A stretch of DNA of 64,000 bases. Source: Bacteroidales bacterium (lineage in GTDB: Bacteria > Bacteroidota > Bacteroidia > Bacteroidales > F082). This document shows, one piece after another, positions 58,829 to 64,000 of the stretch (positions are counted from its first letter, which is position 1; every line of letters starts with the position of its first letter). The stretch spans positions 19,361 to 83,360 of the forward strand of contig JAFGYB010000057.1 in the NCBI GenBank assembly GCA_016936355.1. The letters are read 5' to 3'. The position numbers and the translations under genes are program-made. The notes beneath the pieces were generated by a model. The model saw only the letters and a list, made by a program, of their open reading frames with translations, was not told the origin of the DNA and ran no database searches.

Positions 58829-61633
58829 CTAATTGATTTTATAGGTGAGAGAAAATGAATAGGTACGACCGTTTTGATACTTTGTGGTGTAATACACTCT
58901 GTTGGCCAGATCAATCTGTTCTTTGTGCGCTGCATTCAAGAGGTTGGTCGCTTTAAACCGGACATAAAACCGCTTTGAAATATTTCTTTTGATCGTGAAA
59001 TTCAGATCCGGCATGGGTTGCAGATAGATGGAAGGCAAGTCAATCTGATATACCACCAGTCTTTTTCCTGAAACATTAAAACTTAAAGCCGACTCCCAGT
59101 TGTCGTCCGCGTAGGTCAACATAGCATTCAAACTATAGGGCGCCTGATTGTACATTGGCCGTGTGGATTTGGGATTGCTGTTCCATGCTTTGATGGCTTC
59201 CAGTTCTTCAGGAGTAACCTTAACATAAGCATATACATAACTAAAGTTGGTCGAAAGTTTAAAGTTTTTCAGCACAGGAAACCAGTCGCCAAGATTCTTA
59301 CGCAATTCCACTTCCGCACCGTAAAGGCTGGACCGTGCTACGTTTTTATACTGGAACTGGCTGGCAGAACCACCGGCACGGGGCAGCTGGGCATTTTCAA
59401 TCGGATTGATAAAATCTTTGTAGAAAAGGCTGAAAGAGATGTACTCTCCGGGAGCCGGATATTTTTCCCAACGGAGATCCAAATTATTGATCAACGTTCT
59501 TTTCAGTTTGGGATTCCCGTTTTGGATATAACCTCCAAAAAAATCATAGGTAGCCAACGGAGAAAACTCGCGAAAGGAAGGTCGCGCCAACGTCCTGGTT
59601 GCCGAAAATCTCAGATTGGTTTTCTCGTTGATATGATAGATCAAGGCCAGTGCAGGCAGAAAGTCATTTGTCTGGATATTTCCGACGGAATCATTTTGGG
59701 CCTTCAGATGAAGATGGGTCTTTTCAAACCGAACCCCAGCAATTAATTTCACGTTTTCGCTGAGTGAAGTTTCAATCATGGCATAAGAAGCATACAATCT
59801 TTCAAAAGCATCATAATTGTTTGGATCAATGTTTATCAGCATCAAAAAGTTTTTCAATACACCATCCACATAACCCAGGTTCTGATCTTCAAAAAACACC
59901 TGAACATTGCCGTCAAAATTGGAATTCTGAATATAATACTGATAGATACTTTCGTGGAAAACCCGCTTTTTGTAAGTAAACAATCCTCCGAATTTCAATT
60001 TTGTGTCTTTCGGAAGCGGAAGGGTAAAGTCCACTTTGGCATTTTCATTTATTTCAGATAGGTGTCGAAAAAAGCGCGAAGGGCGGTCTTGGTTTCCCAG
60101 ATAAAACAACGAATCCCCCTGATTATTGATGATAAACGTATTTCTGATCATCCTTAAATCCGGTTGATCAATGGTTGAGGAGGTGAAAGAATTCATCCAT
60201 TTGATGTTCAGGTTGTGTAACCCTTTCACCAGGTGTTCACCCCTTAACTGACCATTGACAAACGAGCGTTGCATGTAATTGATTACCCGGTTCTGTACGT
60301 GTGTGGATGAATCCGGGTTGGCATCCAGCAAATAGCCAACCAAATAGCGGGCCTCACTGGTTCCGTCCTGATTCCCCATCACACTCAATCCAATTTTATT
60401 GTATTTATTGATTTTATAGGAGGAGTTAAACAGGGCACCAATCAAAACATTATTCGACGATTTTGTTTCTCTGGAAGTAGTCAATATATCGTTGTTCAGT
60501 GTCTGCTGCCCCTGACTGATTCCTTCATAGACGTTCTCAATGCCGTTGTCGTAAAACTTAAAACTCCGATTGTACGTTAAACCAACAACAAATCCCAGGG
60601 GTCTCTTAAACAAATCCACCTGATTTCCCACTGAAAAGCTCATGTCGTGATTAAAGAAAGGAGCTTGTTTCCCGGGGTTAAACTGTGAATTGGTAAAAGC
60701 CCGGCTTACTTCCGTGATGGCGGTTTTATTCAAATAAGGATCCGGAAAATCAGCGGAATTATACTTAGCTATTTCAGCAGGTAATGCCCTAAAACCATTG
60801 TCAAATCCCAGGAAATCGGTGGGACTTCCTTTGGCGTGCAGAAATTCGGAATTAAACGTTGCCTGATCGTTGTACCCAAGCCCGGCTGAAATCTTCAATT
60901 GAAATTTATCCGGAAAGTCGTTGGTGGTAATGTCCACCAAACCTCCGGCAAAATCACCCTGCAAATCAGGAGAAAAAGTTTTGTACACTTTGATGTTATC
61001 TATCAAATTGGAGGGAAAAATGTCGAGCTGAACCGCATTTTTATTCGGGTCCAGACTGGGAACCTCCGATCCGTTTAACGTTGTTTTGCTGTAGCGATCT
61101 CCCAATCCTCTGACATATACATATTTTCCACCGGAAACGGTCACGCCGGTTACTCTTTTCAAAGCGCTGGCAGCATCACTGGCGCCGACTTTTCCGAATT
61201 GGTCGGAGGAAAGGGCATCAAAAAGCTTTGCTGATTTTTTTTGCATGGTCAAAACAGCTGCTTCGTTATTTCGGAGTGCTTTCGCCGTCACCACCACTTC
61301 GTTCAATTTCAAATTTGCCGGAACGAGCCTCACATTAAGTACGGCAGTTTTGTTGTTTTTGATGGTTACCCCCTGTATTAAAACAGTCTGATAAGAAACA
61401 TAACTCACACGAATGTTATACACGCCCGGCGTCAGATTGAGGGATGCCACACCATCCAGGTCAGTAGTCGTTCCCTGTGTTGTTCCGTCCACAACAACAG
61501 TGGCCCCAACCAGTGTTTCACCATTTTTATCATCTACCACAACAGCCTTTACTGAAGGGGGCTGAATATCTTCACTCCTGCCCTGCAGGATTGCAAGCAC
61601 CATAATCAGAGACAGCAAAATTCGTTTCATCAT
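58829..61633 (-). CDS. TonB-dependent receptor with carboxypeptidase-regulatory N-terminal domain
   Basis: KAVVVDDKNGETLVGATVVVDGTTQGTTTDLDGVASLNL; plug LFDALSSDQFGKVGASDAASALKRVTGVTVSGGKYVYVRGLGDRYSKTTLNGSEVPSLDP; C-terminal TM strand. Confidence 0.94.
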   Translation of the reverse strand: MMKRILLSLIMVLAILQGRSEDIQPPSVKAVVVDDKNGETLVGATVVVDGTTQGTTTDLDGVASLNLTPGVYNIRVSYVSYQTVLIQGVTIKNNKTAVLNVRLVPANLKLNEVVVTAKALRNNEAAVLTMQKKSAKLFDALSSDQFGKVGASDAASALKRVTGVTVSGGKYVYVRGLGDRYSKTTLNGSEVPSLDPNKNAVQLDIFPSNLIDNIKVYKTFSPDLQGDFAGGLVDITTNDFPDKFQLKISAGLGYNDQATFNSEFLHAKGSPTDFLGFDNGFRALPAEIAKYNSADFPDPYLNKTAITEVSRAFTNSQFNPGKQAPFFNHDMSFSVGNQVDLFKRPLGFVVGLTYNRSFKFYDNGIENVYEGISQGQQTLNNDILTTSRETKSSNNVLIGALFNSSYKINKYNKIGLSVMGNQDGTSEARYLVGYLLDANPDSSTHVQNRVINYMQRSFVNGQLRGEHLVKGLHNLNIKWMNSFTSSTIDQPDLRMIRNTFIINNQGDSLFYLGNQDRPSRFFRHLSEINENAKVDFTLPLPKDTKLKFGGLFTYKKRVFHESIYQYYIQNSNFDGNVQVFFEDQNLGYVDGVLKNFLMLINIDPNNYDAFERLYASYAMIETSLSENVKLIAGVRFEKTHLHLKAQNDSVGNIQTNDFLPALALIYHINEKTNLRFSATRTLARPSFREFSPLATYDFFGGYIQNGNPKLKRTLINNLDLRWEKYPAPGEYISFSLFYKDFINPIENAQLPRAGGSASQFQYKNVARSSLYGAEVELRKNLGDWFPVLKNFKLSTNFSYVYAYVKVTPEELEAIKAWNSNPKSTRPMYNQAPYSLNAMLTYADDNWESALSFNVSGKRLVVYQIDLPSIYLQPMPDLNFTIKRNISKRFYVRFKATNLLNAAHKEQIDLANRVYYTTKYQNGRTYSFSLTYKIN

Positions 61634-61650
61634 AATTCAATAAATAGGGA

Positions 61651-61681
61651 AAAGAGGATGGTGAAAATTTCCATCCTCTTT
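61651..61681 (-). terminator. Intergenic hairpin between the lipoprotein gene and the TonB receptor gene
   Basis: AAAGAGGATGG ... CCATCCTCTTT inverted repeat with T-run on the minus strand. Confidence 0.65.
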
Positions 61682-61704
61682 AAAATTATTTTCGCTTTTG
61701 ATAC

Positions 61705-63453
61705 TTATTTGATCGTCGCCCAAGTCAGTGACCAGTTGGCAAAAAACGGAGTCCCATTCGGATCGACGGCCCCTTTATATCCTTTGTCTTCCAGGCCAAA
61801 AGTGGTCAAACCGGTAGCGAGATTGGCAGACACTTCGGTAGCTGAAGGAGTAAACTTAGCGGTTCCCGAACCAAAACCGGGATCAACGATAATGTTGTGT
61901 GCCATCAGATATTGTTCAACAGCCCACTCTTTTGCCGCATCAGCTTCATCACTCAAAACAAACATAGAGGCAAATCCGGTTGAATCATTGGAGGTTGCGC
62001 CGTTTGTATAGATAATGTTGTTTTCAATTTTCAGGTTGCCATATCCCCCTTCGGATACAGGAAGCCACTGATCGTAACAACTGGCTGATTTATTGTCGAC
62101 AGAATTAATCTTGTCTGTTCTTCTTTCCATGTCAATGGGACCATCAAATCCGTAGAAGATGGAGTTATAAAAACTTCCGGCCCAACCATCGCGCATATAA
62201 AATGTTTGTTTGCTCAAGGCATCCAGATTGGTATTGGCTCCTTCGTTGTACAAGGTAATATTGGCCATTTTAGCTGTAGCAAAAGGTTTTTCCGGTTCAT
62301 TGGCACCCACACCGCCATCGTCTTCCGATCCGCGGGGGTCGCTACTTTTGTTATAGGCTGCTTTTTTCCACACGAGGGCATTCTGGATTGTACCATGGAA
62401 ACCTTCATCTTCATCCAGACCATCGTCACCGGCATAGGTAATCACAATATTGGTCAGCTTTGGAGCCCCTCCGAAGAATTCAATACCGTCATCAAAGTTG
62501 GCAAAAACTTCAACATGATCGATTGTGGTGGCTGATCCAACGGCTCCCAAGGAAATACCGTTGATTTCATTGTCAGCACCAATCACACTGCCGCCGTGGC
62601 GAACCGATACATATTTGATAACGCCTGAATTATCGTTATCATCAGGTGTGGTACCGCCACCGTACAAACCTCGAGTTTCGGTTTCGGGTATTCCTTCGAT
62701 GGATTTTTCACCTCCTTCAGCGTTGTTGTTAGTCGAAGCTTTACCGAGAATAATCAGACCACCCCAGGTTTGAACAGCATCTTCAGGTACAGAACCGTTT
62801 AAGTCGTCAGCCAGGCCGGTCATAATAATAGGTGCATCTGCAGTACCTTCGGCCATGATTTTAGCACCACGGGCTACAATCAAAGCAGAGGCACCGGCTC
62901 CCTGTCCGGGTTGACCTTTAATTACAGTACCGGGTTGAATGGTCAATATCTGGCCAGCGTTTACGAAGATAAACCCACGCAAAACATAAATAGTGTCACT
63001 GCTCCAGGTTACACTACCTACACCATCAGCACTGGCATAAACATCTTTAATGGGTTTAGTAGGCAACGCTGATTTCTTGATGGCAGCGGTTACATTGTTG
63101 CTTTTTTGATTGTTGTCTGATACGGTCAAAGTAACGGAAGCAGAACCAGAATTGTCATCAGCAGTAAAAGTAACAACAATGGTTCCCGTAGTTGCACCGG
63201 CAGCAGGTTGTGATTTAACGGTTGAGGAGCCGCCCACGGCAACTGCAGAAGCACTTGAAAATCCTCCCGGAGCACTTACTGAAAAGATCATGTCGATTGC
63301 ATTTGAAACCTGCACTTCGTTGCTTGCCGGTGCAGTAACAACGGGTGCATTGGGTGTAGTCGTTTCGGTTTTAGTACAAGATGTAGTAAAAACCGCCAAT
63401 CCCAGCATTAAAGCCAGAAAGGTTAAAACAGGAAATGGGAACGTTTTTTTCAT
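61705..63453 (-). CDS. Secreted lipoprotein with beta-helix-like repeats
   Basis: Lipobox VFTTSCTKTE; GTVIKGQPGQGAGASALIVARGAKIMAEGTADAPIIMTG, WGGLIILGKAS, VEVFANFDDGIEFFGG. Confidence 0.75.
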   Translation of the reverse strand: MKKTFPFPVLTFLALMLGLAVFTTSCTKTETTTPNAPVVTAPASNEVQVSNAIDMIFSVSAPGGFSSASAVAVGGSSTVKSQPAAGATTGTIVVTFTADDNSGSASVTLTVSDNNQKSNNVTAAIKKSALPTKPIKDVYASADGVGSVTWSSDTIYVLRGFIFVNAGQILTIQPGTVIKGQPGQGAGASALIVARGAKIMAEGTADAPIIMTGLADDLNGSVPEDAVQTWGGLIILGKASTNNNAEGGEKSIEGIPETETRGLYGGGTTPDDNDNSGVIKYVSVRHGGSVIGADNEINGISLGAVGSATTIDHVEVFANFDDGIEFFGGAPKLTNIVITYAGDDGLDEDEGFHGTIQNALVWKKAAYNKSSDPRGSEDDGGVGANEPEKPFATAKMANITLYNEGANTNLDALSKQTFYMRDGWAGSFYNSIFYGFDGPIDMERRTDKINSVDNKSASCYDQWLPVSEGGYGNLKIENNIIYTNGATSNDSTGFASMFVLSDEADAAKEWAVEQYLMAHNIIVDPGFGSGTAKFTPSATEVSANLATGLTTFGLEDKGYKGAVDPNGTPFFANWSLTWATIK

Positions 63454-63882
63454 GGTAATAAATGATGTTAAGAATTATTAGATTTTATTATACTTTTTTA
63501 AATATTTTTAACGCAAAAGTATATTCAGCAGATTAAGTAAAGATTAATTACGGTTTATTGAATCGTTAATAAACCCGGGCTAAATACCGATATTTAGTAC
63601 TGATTTACTGCAATTTAAACACTTCGAAAACGCACCTATACCAACATTGATGCCAGATTCGGGACCCTTGTATAAAGGAACCGGTTCAGTTAATCTATTT
63701 TTAACCTATTTTTTCTATGGGATAATAGTGAGACGTGTGTAATTTATTTGGGTGGGTTTTCTCCTTATTATGATGCACTGTTTGCAAATGGAATAACATG
63801 CAATGAACCTGGCAGCCACACTATGCAATTAATAAGGAAATCATGAAATGATTTCAGTTCCTGAAGAGAACCATAAGCGGCA

Positions 63883-63917
63883 CCAACAAAAAAGCCCTGC
63901 ACAGTGTGCAAGGCTTT
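63883..63917 (-). terminator. Rho-independent terminator downstream of tRNA-Pro
   Basis: AAAGCCYTGCAC AGT GTGCAAGGCTTT hairpin (one mismatch) followed by T-run on minus strand. Confidence 0.75.
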
Positions 63918-63919
63918 GT

Positions 63920-63993
63920 CGGGGTGAGAGGATTCGAACCTCCGGCCTCGTCGTCCCGAACGACGCGCGCTAACCGGGCTGCGCTACACCCCG
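63920..63993 (-). tRNA. tRNA-Pro (anticodon CGG)
   Basis: 74 nt, acceptor stem CGGGGTG/CACCCCG, anticodon stem CGTCG/CGACG with loop TTCGGGA, GGTTCGAATCC T-arm. Confidence 0.93.
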
Positions 63994-64000
63994 AGAAATG

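Overview
This is a roughly 64 kb Bacteroidetes-like chromosomal window, inferred from TAnnTTTG-type promoters, DUF3098/DUF3667/DUF2147 proteins, a TonB receptor with a carboxypeptidase-regulatory N-terminus, and TolC/HlyD/ABC-2 efflux genes. Most of it is housekeeping: sprT-like, ispD, queA, truB, uppP, cysS, leuS, gltBD, serB, sod and tRNA-Pro. The most notable system is a tightly coupled six-gene block at 18.1-23.3 kb: STAS-like, RsbR-like, RsbS-like, RsbT-like, a GHKL+PP2C (RsbX-like) protein, and a hybrid histidine kinase with its own N-terminal RsbT-like GHKL domain and two receiver domains. It reads as a stressosome wired to phosphorelay output, with no sigma factor visible. Other points worth a second look: an ATP-cone/Mrr-like nuclease fusion; a CysN-CysC protein whose APS-kinase half has a degenerate P-loop; an IspD with an altered nucleotide-binding loop; a TetR-controlled efflux operon with a candidate operator; an AT-rich accessory segment (about 25.3-30.3 kb) with repeats, palindromes, a DUF5677-like gene bracketed by 53-nt direct repeats, and a possible truncated gene tail; and a SufR-like regulator divergent from superoxide dismutase. 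All functional calls come from reading motifs by eye. No database search was possible.
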